From NCBI GenBank assembly GCA_027485675.1, contig JAIXQP010000044.1, forward strand, positions 1 to 64,000: 64,000 bases of DNA. The letters run 5' to 3'. Position 1 is the stretch's first letter. Every line of letters begins with the position of its first letter. The stretch comes from Terriglobales bacterium. GTDB taxonomy: Bacteria > Acidobacteriota > Terriglobia > Bryobacterales > Bryobacteraceae. Shown here in pieces: positions 46,936 to 56,028 of the stretch. The notes under the pieces were generated by a model. The model ran no database searches and was not told the DNA's origin. It worked only from the letters and a program-made list of their open reading frames with translations. The position numbers were made by a program, and so were the translations under genes.

Positions 46936-47624
46936 TCCCGGAGTACGGCGCGCTGGCGCTGGCGACACTGGGCGGGGGCGCGGCGTGGGCGGTGCGGGGA
47001 CGGTCCGCGCAGGTGCTGGCGCCTTCGATCTGGCACGGGGACCGGCAGCGGCGCGCGGTGGCGTTGACGTTTGACGATGGTCCCTCGGCGGGAACCGGGG
47101 AGATCCTGGAGACCCTGGAGGCAGCGGGCGCGCGGGCAACGTTTTTCCAGTGCGGCGTGAACGCTGAGCGGCATCCGGATTGGGCGCGGGCCGTTTCGAC
47201 GGCCGGCCACGAGATTGGGAACCATACCTGGTCGCACCGGCGGCTGGATTTCGCCTCCGTGACGGTGATGCGCGAGGAGTTGGGCCGGGCGCAGAGAGTG
47301 CTGACCGAGATCCACGGGAGCGCGCCACGTTGGTTTCGGGCGCCGTTTGGAGTTCGCTGGATCGGCCTGGGGGGAGTACAGCGGGAGTTCGGACTGATGG
47401 GCGCGATGTGGACCTGTATGGGGCGGGACTGGAAACTGCCGTCCGGGGCCATTGCCGAGCGGGTTTTGCAGAGCGCGGAGAACGGCGCCATTATCTGCCT
47501 GCATGACGGCCGGGGGGTGGCCGAAGGGGCCGACGTCAGCCAAACGGTGGCCGCGGTGCGGCGGATTACGCGGGAGTTGGGAGACCGGGGATGGAAGATG
47601 GTGAGCCTGAGTGAGCTGGTTTGA
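46932..47624 (+). CDS. polysaccharide deacetylase (NodB-like)
   Basis: The 230-residue protein has the carbohydrate esterase 4 motifs: LTFDDGPSAGT (catalytic Asp pair), NHTWSHRRL (metal-binding His), RWFRAPFG and ICLHDGRG. The N-terminal 30 residues look like a short membrane anchor (YGALALATLGGGAAWAV). Such enzymes remove acetyl groups from peptidoglycan or capsular sugars. It starts inside the end of the enolase gene (ATGA). Confidence 0.9.
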   Translation: MIPEYGALALATLGGGAAWAVRGRSAQVLAPSIWHGDRQRRAVALTFDDGPSAGTGEILETLEAAGARATFFQCGVNAERHPDWARAVSTAGHEIGNHTWSHRRLDFASVTVMREELGRAQRVLTEIHGSAPRWFRAPFGVRWIGLGGVQREFGLMGAMWTCMGRDWKLPSGAIAERVLQSAENGAIICLHDGRGVAEGADVSQTVAAVRRITRELGDRGWKMVSLSELV

Positions 47625-47659
47625 TGCGAATCGGTCAGAACTTTGCGATGCTGGAATGC

Positions 47660-47908
47660 ATGTCTGACGACATCCTGCAGCGGGTGATCAAAGTTGTGGC
47701 CGAAGCCCAGAAGCTTCCGATCGAGAAGGTGACCGTGGACTCCACGTTTGAGGAGTTAGCGATCGATTCGTTGGACGGAATCCAACTTCTGTTCCACTTG
47801 GAAACGGAGTTTGATGTCAACATTCCGGACGAAGCGGCACGGCAGGTGCGGGGCATCAAGGAGTTGGCGGAGGGCGTCGAAAAATTGGTAGCGCAGAAGA
47901 GCGCGTGA
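47660..47908 (+). CDS. acyl carrier protein
   Basis: The 82-residue acyl carrier protein has the phosphopantetheine site DSLDG, with Ser37 (AIDSLDGIQLL). The four-helix pattern and acidic character are typical. Several ATG codons upstream are in frame, but MSDDILQRVIKVVAEAQ matches the family start. It is followed with a 4-base overlap by a ketosynthase, so the two probably work together in a dedicated lipid or polyketide path. Confidence 0.9.
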   Translation: MSDDILQRVIKVVAEAQKLPIEKVTVDSTFEELAIDSLDGIQLLFHLETEFDVNIPDEAARQVRGIKELAEGVEKLVAQKSA

Positions 47909-49128
47909 GCGGACGCCGGGTAGTGGTGACGGGCCTAGGCTGCATCTCCGCGCTGGGTCCGGATGTGGAGACGTTCTGGCGGCGGGCGCGGGCGGGAGAC
48001 TCGGCGATTGGCCCGATTCGCAATCTGGACATGAGCGATGTGCGCTTTCAGAACGGCGCGGAGATCACCGGCTTTGTTCCAACGGATCACTTTGACGACA
48101 AGCAGTTGATCCCGCTGGATCGTTTCGCGCAGTTGGCGGTCGTGGCCGCCCGGCAGGCGGTGGGGCAGGCGGCGCCCGAGTGGACCGACGCAGAGCGCCG
48201 GCAGACGGCGGTGGTGACCGGGTCCTGTTACGGCGGCAAGACCAGTGAGGACGAGGGGTTCCGGGAGATCTACGGGAGCGGGACCAAGAGGGCACGGGTG
48301 CATCCGATGACGATTCCCCGGCTGATGGCCAACGCGGGCAGCAGTTGGATTGCGATGGAGTATGGGCTGCAGGGCCCGGCCTACACGGTTTCGACGGCCT
48401 GTTCGTCGGCGAACCATGCAATCGGCCAAGCCTTCTGGCTGGTCCGAAACGGCATTTGTGACGTGGCGCTGACGGGCGGCTGCGAAGCTCCGTTCACGCC
48501 GGGGTCGATGAAGGCCTGGGAAGCGTTGCGGGTGGTGAGCGGGGATACCTGCCGGCCCTTTTCGAAAGACCGCAAGGGACTCATCCTGGGCGAGGGCGCC
48601 GCGATGCTGGTGCTCGAGACGGAGGAGCGGGCCAAGGCGCGGGGAGCCCGGATTCTCGGCGAGATTGCCGGCTTTGGCATGAGTGCCGATGCGCATCATG
48701 TGACGCAGCCGAGCGTGGACGGTCCGGCGATGGCCATCGAACGCGCGTTGGCGGACGGCGGGGTGGACGGCGCGGCGATCGGGCACATCAACGCGCACGG
48801 CACGGGAACGCCGGCGAACGATCCGGTGGAGACGGCAGCCATCCGGCGGGTGCTGGGGGGCCAGGCCGATAAGGTGCGGGTCACTTCGACGAAATCACTG
48901 CATGGGCACGCGTTGGGCGCAGCCGGCGCCATTGAAGCGGTGGCGACGGTCCTGACGCTCGAACGCGGGGAGGCGCCGCCCACGGCCAACTATCTGGGAC
49001 TGGACCCCGAGTGCGAGCTGCCGCTGATTCTCTCGCCGGAGGGCTGCACCGCGGAGTACGCCCTCTCGCATTCGTTCGCCTTCGGTGGACTGAACGCTGT
49101 CGTGTTGTTCCGGGCTTATCGGGCCTGA
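47905..49128 (+). CDS. beta-ketoacyl-ACP synthase (KAS II type)
   Basis: This 407-residue thiolase-fold enzyme elongates acyl chains. The active-site Cys166 is in STACSSANHAIG, with the His motifs INAHGTGTPANDP and KSLHGHALGAAG. It starts at a GTG that overlaps the ACP stop (GTGA). Its closest housekeeping relative is FabF, but location with a private ACP, deacetylase and enolase-like gene suggests a specialised pathway. I therefore give no symbol. Confidence 0.88.
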   Translation: MSGRRVVVTGLGCISALGPDVETFWRRARAGDSAIGPIRNLDMSDVRFQNGAEITGFVPTDHFDDKQLIPLDRFAQLAVVAARQAVGQAAPEWTDAERRQTAVVTGSCYGGKTSEDEGFREIYGSGTKRARVHPMTIPRLMANAGSSWIAMEYGLQGPAYTVSTACSSANHAIGQAFWLVRNGICDVALTGGCEAPFTPGSMKAWEALRVVSGDTCRPFSKDRKGLILGEGAAMLVLETEERAKARGARILGEIAGFGMSADAHHVTQPSVDGPAMAIERALADGGVDGAAIGHINAHGTGTPANDPVETAAIRRVLGGQADKVRVTSTKSLHGHALGAAGAIEAVATVLTLERGEAPPTANYLGLDPECELPLILSPEGCTAEYALSHSFAFGGLNAVVLFRAYRA

Positions 49129-50267
49129 CGGTATTCGAGGGTCTCGGCGACGCTTGTCCGGTCCTTCGGATATACCTCGAGCCGGAAGATGACGGTGCTG
49201 GGGGAACTCCGGTAAATGAGTTGGCCCGCCTGCAGGTCGTTAAAGCTGAGGTCAATGCGGCGGCTGTCATCGCCGGCCAGGATGGTCATGACGCCGCGGT
49301 TGGCGTTGCGCACGGCGGGCGCCGTGCGGTCCCAACTGACGACCAGCCGGTCTTCGAGCCGTTGGACGCCCAGGGCGAGGTTCCACGCTTCGAGATAGGG
49401 GTTGGCCGGGGTGCGGGGGCGCATGCTGATGGCGATTTGGAAGCCGAGGATGACGCCGAGGAGCATGAAAATGAACGATAGGGGGATCCACACCCAGCCG
49501 CTTCGGGCCGGCTTGGCCTTTGCCGGATCGGGAAGCGGCGCGGGCGGCGGATCAAGGGTAGGGGTGAGAAGCGGCGATGCCGGGGCGGCAGGCGGCGCGG
49601 CGGCGCCCGTTGTGGATCGGGACTGTTGTTGACCAAAGCGCGCGGCCGTGACGACGCGGTCGAGTGGTGAGACGCCCCCGCCGAGCTCCTTCCGGCGGAA
49701 AGGGAACTCGAGGTAGGTGGAATCGCTGCGAAGCGAATCGCCTTCCCAGAAGAAAAATCCGGCCACGCTGGCGCGGGTGGCGTAAGGCTTCACGATCAAC
49801 GAGACGAGGTCGCGGTTCGGGAAGTACTCATTGAGGAGATTGAGATCTTCTTCGGCCAAGTGCAGACCGTCGCGGGTGTGGCTGCGGTAGAAGCCGACAA
49901 TCTGGCGCCCAGAAGCCTGGAGCCGGGCGATGGTCTCGTTCCATAGCCGGAGGTCATTGGCCGAGAGGATAAACGATGGTCCTTCGGCGTGCTCGCACAG
50001 GATCGGCTCGAAATCGTGAATTTCGACCGTGAGATGGTCACCGGACTGATCCCGCGTACCGAGCAGGAAGCCGCCCACTTCGGCGCCGCGCCGCGGCACC
50101 GCGCCGAATCCTTTCATCACTTCGAGCAATAAGCGGTCGACAACGTCGAAATGAAGCTGGATGTTGATGGGCTTCTGCGGAGGCTGCCAGGTATAGAAGG
50201 GGATCTTGGTGGCGGTGTCCGGTCCAGGGTTCAATTGCGTCAGCTCCTCAGGGGGAAATCTCTTCAA
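49116..50267 (-). CDS. JAMM/MPN-like protein with C-terminal membrane anchor
   Basis: The 383-residue protein has an N-terminal MPN-like domain. GAEVGGFLLGT supplies the usual Glu, and GFYRSHTRDGLHLAEEDL corresponds to the JAMM H-S-H-P...S-x-x-D motif. The first His is Arg here, Pro is missing, and Asp is kept, so zinc-dependent isopeptidase activity is doubtful. A Pro/Ala-rich linker (about 215-255) and one transmembrane helix (WIPLSFIFMLLGVILGFQIA) precede a beta-rich C-terminal domain. It is convergent with the ketosynthase gene, overlapping by 13 bases. Similar proteins appear common in Acidobacteria; the role is unknown. Confidence 0.65.
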   Translation of the reverse strand: MKRFPPEELTQLNPGPDTATKIPFYTWQPPQKPINIQLHFDVVDRLLLEVMKGFGAVPRRGAEVGGFLLGTRDQSGDHLTVEIHDFEPILCEHAEGPSFILSANDLRLWNETIARLQASGRQIVGFYRSHTRDGLHLAEEDLNLLNEYFPNRDLVSLIVKPYATRASVAGFFFWEGDSLRSDSTYLEFPFRRKELGGGVSPLDRVVTAARFGQQQSRSTTGAAAPPAAPASPLLTPTLDPPPAPLPDPAKAKPARSGWVWIPLSFIFMLLGVILGFQIAISMRPRTPANPYLEAWNLALGVQRLEDRLVVSWDRTAPAVRNANRGVMTILAGDDSRRIDLSFNDLQAGQLIYRSSPSTVIFRLEVYPKDRTSVAETLEYRQAR

Positions 50268-50281
50268 GTATAGTCAGGGAA

Positions 50282-51100
50282 GTGCCTGGAGTCTTGTATT
50301 TGATTGCAACGCCGATCGGCAACCTGGAAGACATGACGATCCGGGGGTTACGGTTGCTGCGGGAAGTGGATGTGATCGCCTGTGAGGACACCCGCCATAC
50401 GCAGCGGCTGCTTGAGCATTACGCGATTCCGACGCCGTGCGTGAGCTATCACGAGCATAACGAAGCCGCACGGGCCGAGCAGTTGGTGGAGCGGATTGTG
50501 GGCGGACAATCCGTGGCGGTGGTGAGCGATGCGGGGACGCCACTGATTTCCGACCCGGGCTATCGGGTGGTGCAGGCGGCGGTAGAGGCCGGGATCACCG
50601 TCATCCCGGTGCCGGGCGCCTCGGCGGTGCTGGCGGCGCTGGCGGCTTCCGGCTTGGCCACTGATGCATTCTGCTACGCCGGATTCCTGCCGCCGAAGCA
50701 GGGGCAGCGGCGGAAGGCGCTCGAGACTTGGGGGGCGGTGGAGGCGACGCTGATCTTCTACGAGGCGCCGCATCGAATTCTGGAGGCGCTGGCCGACGTC
50801 GCGTTGGTGCTGGGTGACCGGCAGATCGTCCTGGCTAGGGAGTTGACCAAGCTGCACGAGGAGTTTGTGCGAGGCCGGGTATCCGAGGTGATCGCGACGC
50901 TTTCCCAAAGAGCAGCGCAGAAGGGCGAGATGACGCTGCTGATTTCGCGGGAGAAGGCCGCGGTCGGCGAGGAGTTGCCCTTGGCGGAAGCCGTGCGGCG
51001 GTTGGTTTCGGGAGGCATGGACCGCATGGAGGCGATCAAAAAGATCGCCAAGGAGAGGGGCATTGCCAAGCGCGAGGTCTACGCCGCCTTGGAGCGATAA
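50282..51100 (+). CDS. rsmI: 16S rRNA (cytidine-1402-2'-O)-methyltransferase RsmI
   Basis: This 272-residue methyltransferase modifies C1402 in the ribosomal decoding centre. The tetrapyrrole-methylase fold is recognisable in LYLIATPIGNLEDMTIRGLR, ACEDTRHTQRLLEHY, SDAGTPLISDPGY and PVPGASAVLAALAASG. The start is a GTG 5 bases after an AGGGA. glpD follows after 10 bases. It is a housekeeping gene. Confidence 0.93.
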   Translation: MPGVLYLIATPIGNLEDMTIRGLRLLREVDVIACEDTRHTQRLLEHYAIPTPCVSYHEHNEAARAEQLVERIVGGQSVAVVSDAGTPLISDPGYRVVQAAVEAGITVIPVPGASAVLAALAASGLATDAFCYAGFLPPKQGQRRKALETWGAVEATLIFYEAPHRILEALADVALVLGDRQIVLARELTKLHEEFVRGRVSEVIATLSQRAAQKGEMTLLISREKAAVGEELPLAEAVRRLVSGGMDRMEAIKKIAKERGIAKREVYAALER

Positions 51101-51110
51101 TTAAAGCTGG

Positions 51111-52562
51111 ATGCAGCCACTCAGCAAGCTTACCGACCGGACGTACGACGTCGTGGTGATTGGCGGAGGAATCATCGGGGCGGGCGTCGCCCGCGATGCG
51201 GCCCTGCGCGGATTGTCCGTGGCGTTGGTGGAGAAGAACGATTTTGGCAGCGGAACGACGGCCGGTTCGACCCGGCTGATCCACGGCGGCCTGCGCTATC
51301 TCGAAATGTATGATTTCGGTTTGGTGCGGATGGACCTGCGGGAGCGCGAGATTCTCTTGCGAATCGCACCGCATCTGGTGAAGCCGCTCGAGTTTCTCAT
51401 TCCCTTCTATGGCGCCTCGCTGTGGTTCCGTACGAAGATGCGGGTGGGGATGGCCTTGTATGACCTGCTGAGCTACGACAAGAGCCTGCCGAACCATCGG
51501 ATGCTCTCGGCGGCGGAAACCCTGGCCGAAGAGCCCTCGCTACGGGCGGAGGGCTTGCAGGGCGCGGCGGCGTACTACGACGCGCAGGTGTCGATGCCGG
51601 AACGGCTTTGCCTGGAGAACATCATCGACGCGGAGCGGCATGGCGGAGTGGTGCGCTCGTACACGGAAGTGACGGGAGCGGAGCAGGAGGGCGGCCGGAT
51701 CCGGGCCGTCCGCGTCCGTTGCAGCGAGAGCGGCGAGACGGGGGAGTTACGGGCAAAAGTATTCGTGAACGCCACGGGGGCGTGGTTTGACCGGGTAGCC
51801 CGGCAGACGGGCGATGCGCATCCTCCGCGGATCCGGACGACGAAGGGTATTCACATCACCTGCGAGCGGATGAACCTGAAGGCCAACGTGCTGTTTTCGC
51901 CCGTGGATGGGCGTTTGTTTTTCGTGATTCCGCTGTTGGGACAATGCTGGATTGGCACGACGGATACCGACTTTAGTGAGGATCCGGGAGCGGTCAGGGC
52001 CGACGGAGAGGATGTGGAGTATCTGTTGCGATCGGTGGAGCCGTTCTTTCCCAGGGTGCGGGAGTTGGCGATCTACTCCTCGAACGCCGGGGTACGGGCG
52101 CTCGTGAAGCAGGAGGGCTCCGCGTCTTCGGTTTCGCGCATGCATCAGATCGCCGAGACACAGCCCGGGATGATTTCGGTGCTGGGCGGCAAGATTACGG
52201 GTTACCGCGCCATTGCCGAGGAGGCGGTGGACGCGGTCAGCAAATACCTGCAGCACCGGCAGCCTTGCCGAACCCACCAGGAGTTGCTGCCGGGAGCTTT
52301 GGCGGAATCGCCGTCAGACCGGGCCGAATCCATCCGCTATGCCGTGGAAAAGGAACATTGTTGGCACGTAGCCGACTACCTGTTGCGGCGGCGTCCGGCG
52401 GCCTTCGCGGCGGATCAGGGGCGGGGAGAAGCCGAGGCGGTGGCGGAGACGATGGCGGAGTTGCTGGGTTGGGGTGCCGAGGAGCGGGAGCGGGAACTGG
52501 GGCGTTATCGGGGCGAAGCGGACCGGGCGCTGCTATACCGGGGGGAGCTAGTCCGTCGGTAG
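51111..52562 (+). CDS. glpD: FAD-dependent glycerol-3-phosphate dehydrogenase GlpD
   Basis: The 483-residue enzyme oxidises glycerol-3-phosphate at the membrane. The FAD-binding motif VVIGGGIIGAGVARDAALRG and the signature GTTAGSTRLIHGGLRYLE are intact. A C-terminal DAO_C-like domain is shorter than in E. coli GlpD. It lies 10 bases after rsmI. Function could also include related hydroxy acids, but the family match is strong. Confidence 0.9.
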   Translation: MQPLSKLTDRTYDVVVIGGGIIGAGVARDAALRGLSVALVEKNDFGSGTTAGSTRLIHGGLRYLEMYDFGLVRMDLREREILLRIAPHLVKPLEFLIPFYGASLWFRTKMRVGMALYDLLSYDKSLPNHRMLSAAETLAEEPSLRAEGLQGAAAYYDAQVSMPERLCLENIIDAERHGGVVRSYTEVTGAEQEGGRIRAVRVRCSESGETGELRAKVFVNATGAWFDRVARQTGDAHPPRIRTTKGIHITCERMNLKANVLFSPVDGRLFFVIPLLGQCWIGTTDTDFSEDPGAVRADGEDVEYLLRSVEPFFPRVRELAIYSSNAGVRALVKQEGSASSVSRMHQIAETQPGMISVLGGKITGYRAIAEEAVDAVSKYLQHRQPCRTHQELLPGALAESPSDRAESIRYAVEKEHCWHVADYLLRRRPAAFAADQGRGEAEAVAETMAELLGWGAEERERELGRYRGEADRALLYRGELVRR

Positions 52563-52599
52563 TGACCGGGATAATCTGAGGGCAAATTGTTCGCTTTTT

Positions 52600-52617
52600 C
52601 TTCACATTTTCGTGAAG
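52600..52617. promoter_or_regulatory. hairpin and possible promoter upstream of fliW
   Basis: CTTCAC (52600-52605) and GTGAAG (52612-52617) form a perfect 6-bp stem in the 146-base gap before fliW. Just downstream, TGAA and GACGATAG are 16 bases apart and slightly resemble a sigma28 promoter. A T run lies upstream, not downstream, so it is not a terminator for glpD. Confidence 0.3.
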
Positions 52618-52708
52618 TCTGCCGAGGGGGCCGACGATAGACAGGCAGGGCCAAGAAATCGGTCGGCTAGAATCCGATGCGATTGAGGATCGGGCCTTTT
52701 GAAAGACT

Positions 52709-53194
52709 ATGGCGACGATAGACACTCAGCAATTTGGAACGCTTCAGTACAGTGAGGATGCGATCTTCGAGTTTCCGGAGGGGATACCCGGATTCGAGCA
52801 GGCGCATCACTTTGTGTGCGTGGAGCGACCGGGTCTCCGGCCGATCACGTTTCTGCAGAGCGTGGATGATCCGGGGGTCTGCTTCATCACCTTGCCGGCG
52901 AAGGCGGTGGAGCCGGAGTACGAGCTGGATCTAGCGAGGGAGGACCTGCGGGTGCTAGGATTGGCGCAGATGGAGGAGAGTCTGGCCTGCCTGGCGATCG
53001 TCTGCATGCCGCAAGATGCGGCGCCGACGGCAAACCTGTTGGGTCCGGTAGTCCTCTCTCGGGAGACGATGCGCGGGATCCAAGCCATACGGGAAGATAG
53101 CAAGTATTCGGCGGTTCACCCGTTGAAGACGAACCGTACGGAGCCTGTACCCAGCGCGGCGGCCAAGTCGACTACAGGAGAGACGGAGTGCTGA
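52709..53194 (+). CDS. fliW: flagellar assembly factor FliW
   Basis: The 161-residue protein binds CsrA and flagellin to coordinate flagellin synthesis with export. The FliW core is clear: FPEGIPGFEQAHHFVCVE, FLQSVDDPGVCFI, and ANLLGPVVLS. The last 25 residues are a Ser/Thr/Glu-rich extension. Its stop overlaps the csrA GTG by 7 bases, so the two are co-translated. The flagellin gene begins 136 bases after csrA. Confidence 0.95.
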   Translation: MATIDTQQFGTLQYSEDAIFEFPEGIPGFEQAHHFVCVERPGLRPITFLQSVDDPGVCFITLPAKAVEPEYELDLAREDLRVLGLAQMEESLACLAIVCMPQDAAPTANLLGPVVLSRETMRGIQAIREDSKYSAVHPLKTNRTEPVPSAAAKSTTGETEC

Positions 53195-53508
53195 TAATCC
53201 GGCGCAGGCGGGGCGAGTCCATCACGGTTGGGGACGACGTCGAGATTGAGATCCTGGAGACCTCGCCGACGCAGGTCAAGCTGGGAATCCGGGCTCCGAA
53301 GAGTGTTTCTGTCCTGCGGAAAGAGATTATCGTAACCCGCGAGCAGAACCGTGTCGCCTCCGGTTCGCCGGCGGTAGACGAGAAGTTGAATACGTTGGCC
53401 GAGCAATATCGAGCCACGGAAGCTAGCGTGGAGTTGCCGGATCCAGCGACACCGATAGCCCTCGAAGTATCCCACCCACCCGTCATCGATCCGAAGCGCA
53501 CCTCCTAG
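53188..53508 (+). CDS. csrA: translational regulator CsrA with extended C-terminus
   Basis: The first 60 residues match CsrA: MLIIRRRRGESITVGDDVEI, VKLGIRAPKSVSVLRKEI. This is the beta-strand dimer that binds GGA in RNA hairpins. The protein is 106 residues long, about 40 more than the usual 60-75, with a tail rich in Glu, Ala and Pro. It starts at a GTG with AGGAG 8 bases upstream, inside the end of fliW. In this setting it should repress flagellin translation until FliW is free to bind it. Confidence 0.9.
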   Translation: MLIIRRRRGESITVGDDVEIEILETSPTQVKLGIRAPKSVSVLRKEIIVTREQNRVASGSPAVDEKLNTLAEQYRATEASVELPDPATPIALEVSHPPVIDPKRTS

Positions 53509-53580
53509 CGCGCTTTCGTCCCCCCCACTCAGCAACGAATGAAAGGCAGCCCGCCGCGGCTAAGGGCGGACTGCGTTCCC

Positions 53581-53643
53581 GGGAATGGATTCCCGCATCC
53601 CCCATCCTCTGGCTCCCGCCAGAGCTGTTTCAAGGAGTGAAAC
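53581..53643 (+). promoter_or_regulatory. flagellin 1 leader with three hairpins, CsrA-site candidate
   Basis: GGGAA-TGGA-TTCCC (53581-53594), CTCTGGC-TCCC-GCCAGAG (53607-53624) and GTTTC-AAGGAGT-GAAAC (53627-53643) form three consecutive hairpins. The first and third show GGA in the loop, and the third contains the Shine-Dalgarno AGGAG and ends at the ATG. This is the layout of CsrA-repressed flagellin leaders. Confidence 0.7.
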
Positions 53644-56028
53644 ATGTCCTTTCGCATCAACACGAACATTGCATCGCTGCAGTCGCGCGAGTACTTGCGG
53701 ACGACTACCGAACAGCAGGCTAAAGCCATTGGCCGGGTCACATCGGGCTTACGAATTCTCTCGAGCGGCGACGACGCCGCTGGCCTGTCGATCGCCAACA
53801 GCTTCCGCAGCGACCAGGCCGTTCTGCAACAAGGTATCCGCAACGCCAACGATGGCCTAAGTACCTTGCAGACGATCGATGGTGGCATCAACAACATCAG
53901 CAAGTTATTGGACCGCGCGCGCACCCTCGCCACGCAGTCTGCCTCTGGCACCTTTACGGGGAGCCGCGAGGTGCTGAACACCGAGTTTTCGAGCGTCATC
54001 GCGGAGATTGACCGCCAGGCGCAGTCGATTGGCCTGAACACGGGCGGTGAGTTTGCCCGCGCCCTTTCGGTCTTTGTCGGTGGCGGCAAGAGTTCCAACG
54101 GAATCAATGCCATCCAGAATGGCGCTTCGAATGTGGATCTATCAAACTCGACGGTGGACGCCAAGAGTCTCGGGCTGAAGGGTTCGCAGGCGCAGGGTGT
54201 GCCAACGGTGGATATCGGCACCGGCTCGCCGTCGACGAGTGTGTCGGCCATTATCAACGACCCGACGAATCTCGCCTCGCTCGAAGCGGCGGGGTTCACT
54301 GATTTTTATTTCCGGGGTCCTGGGTTCGGCGACGCCGACAGGGTGAAAGTGTCCGTCAACCTTTCGGGCGTCACGAATATCGATAACCTGGTGGGGGCCA
54401 TCAATGCCGCCATCGAGAGCGCCGGACAGGTGGTGAGTCCGGCGGCAACTGCGTTCCAGAATGCCAACGTGCGCGCTTCCGTGATTACCGCCGCGGATGG
54501 AAAACGCTCGCTGGCCTTCACCTCAGCAAACTCGGCGTTTCAGGTTTCGGCGGGAGACCAGACGGCGAATGCACTGTTGGGCAATGTGACTTCAACGACC
54601 AACCCGACAGGGGCATCGCTAGCCAACACCGTGACGGGTGGTTCGACGACCGCCGCGGCGGCCACCACCTTCGGCGCTTCGGGCGCCGGCACGGTCACTG
54701 TCCGCTTTCAGGGCGCGGGACTTTCGGCGCCAGTCGACATCGACCTGACCGTTGCGGCCGGCACAACCATCGATCAGGCACTTAACACCCTTTCGACGGC
54801 GGTCGCCGCCAACGCGTCTTTACAGGCAGCTGGTATCGCAACGGCAACTACCACGCCAGGCTCCGCATTGGTATTCAGCAATTCGCGCGGTGAACGGTTT
54901 GAGGTGCTCAGTTCTGGTGACCTCAACAACCGGCTGGGCTTGGGCAGCTTCCGCGCCTCGGGCGGTGCGAGCGGTTCGTTTGACTACGCCGCGATAACCG
55001 GTTCTGGCGGCACTTTCGCGGCCGCCGCGCAGACGCTCGAATTTTCCTTGGGAGGTGGTTCGACGATCTCGCTGGCGATCACCCCGACAGCGGCGAACAT
55101 CGCGGGGGCCACGCAGGCACTCAACGCGGCGTTTGCCGGAAACACGTCGCTGGCAGCGGCGGGCCTGGTAGCCACCAATGACGGCACGAACATCACGATC
55201 ACAAGCAGCAGCGATACCCGCTTCCGGATTGCAACAGTGGGCGCCGCCAACGTCTTCGGTTTCAACTCTGCCGTCGCAACAGGCGTGGCTGATTTGGCTG
55301 AGACGCAAGCGGGCAACACCACCATCAATCAGTTCGTCTCTGGCGGTACCCAGCAGACATCCTTGATCTCCTTCTCGGGGATTCGCAGCGGCGGCGACGA
55401 CCAGACGATCACCATCACGGCAGCCGAGAACGGAAACGCCGAGCAGTCCCTGGCGGTGGTTCTCCGCAACGATGCGATTCGCAACGCCGGCACCGTGGAT
55501 GAGGCCATCAATGCAATCAACACCGCGTTGTACCAGTCGAACAATCCGACGCTGCAAAAGGTATTCGCGGTGAAGGCGAAGGCGTCAGCGGGCGGGCCGG
55601 AGGGAATCCAGTTCGTCAGTACGCTCAACTCGTTCAAGGTGACGGTCGGCACCAACGGAGGAGGGACGGGCCTGGGCTCGCAAGGCACCGTGGTCTCGTC
55701 GGCGACGACAGGCACCGGGGCGACCGCCGACATCAGCACACAGGAAAGCGCACAGGCGGCCGTTTCGGCCTTGGCGGATGCCGTAACGTCGCTCGGACAA
55801 GCGCAAGCCGTGGTTGGCCGCGGCCAGAATCAGTTCACCTTCGCCGTGAATCTGGCGGCGAGCCAACTCACCAATCTGGCAGCTGCCGAGTCCCGCATCC
55901 GCGACGCCGACCTTGCCGAAGAGGCCGCGAACCTGACGAAGGCGCAGATTCTGCTGCAGGCCGGCGTATCCGCGCTGGCGCAGGCGAACTCGGCACCCGA
56001 GCAGGTGCTATCGCTGCTCCGGTCGTAA
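53644..56028 (+). CDS. flagellin 1 (large)
   Basis: This 794-residue flagellin keeps the conserved D0/D1 ends: MSFRINTNIASLQSREYLR and SSGDDAAGLSIANSFRSDQ at the N-terminus, and RIRDADLAEEAANLTKAQIL with QANSAPEQVLSLLRS at the C-terminus. Between them lie about 500 residues of beta-repeat modules (flagellin-IN type), for example GAGTVTVRFQGAGLSAPVD. It is about twice the length of a minimal flagellin. It is first of three tandem flagellins behind fliW-csrA. Regulation by the leader hairpins is inferred. Confidence 0.95.
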   Translation: MSFRINTNIASLQSREYLRTTTEQQAKAIGRVTSGLRILSSGDDAAGLSIANSFRSDQAVLQQGIRNANDGLSTLQTIDGGINNISKLLDRARTLATQSASGTFTGSREVLNTEFSSVIAEIDRQAQSIGLNTGGEFARALSVFVGGGKSSNGINAIQNGASNVDLSNSTVDAKSLGLKGSQAQGVPTVDIGTGSPSTSVSAIINDPTNLASLEAAGFTDFYFRGPGFGDADRVKVSVNLSGVTNIDNLVGAINAAIESAGQVVSPAATAFQNANVRASVITAADGKRSLAFTSANSAFQVSAGDQTANALLGNVTSTTNPTGASLANTVTGGSTTAAAATTFGASGAGTVTVRFQGAGLSAPVDIDLTVAAGTTIDQALNTLSTAVAANASLQAAGIATATTTPGSALVFSNSRGERFEVLSSGDLNNRLGLGSFRASGGASGSFDYAAITGSGGTFAAAAQTLEFSLGGGSTISLAITPTAANIAGATQALNAAFAGNTSLAAAGLVATNDGTNITITSSSDTRFRIATVGAANVFGFNSAVATGVADLAETQAGNTTINQFVSGGTQQTSLISFSGIRSGGDDQTITITAAENGNAEQSLAVVLRNDAIRNAGTVDEAINAINTALYQSNNPTLQKVFAVKAKASAGGPEGIQFVSTLNSFKVTVGTNGGGTGLGSQGTVVSSATTGTGATADISTQESAQAAVSALADAVTSLGQAQAVVGRGQNQFTFAVNLAASQLTNLAAAESRIRDADLAEEAANLTKAQILLQAGVSALAQANSAPEQVLSLLRS

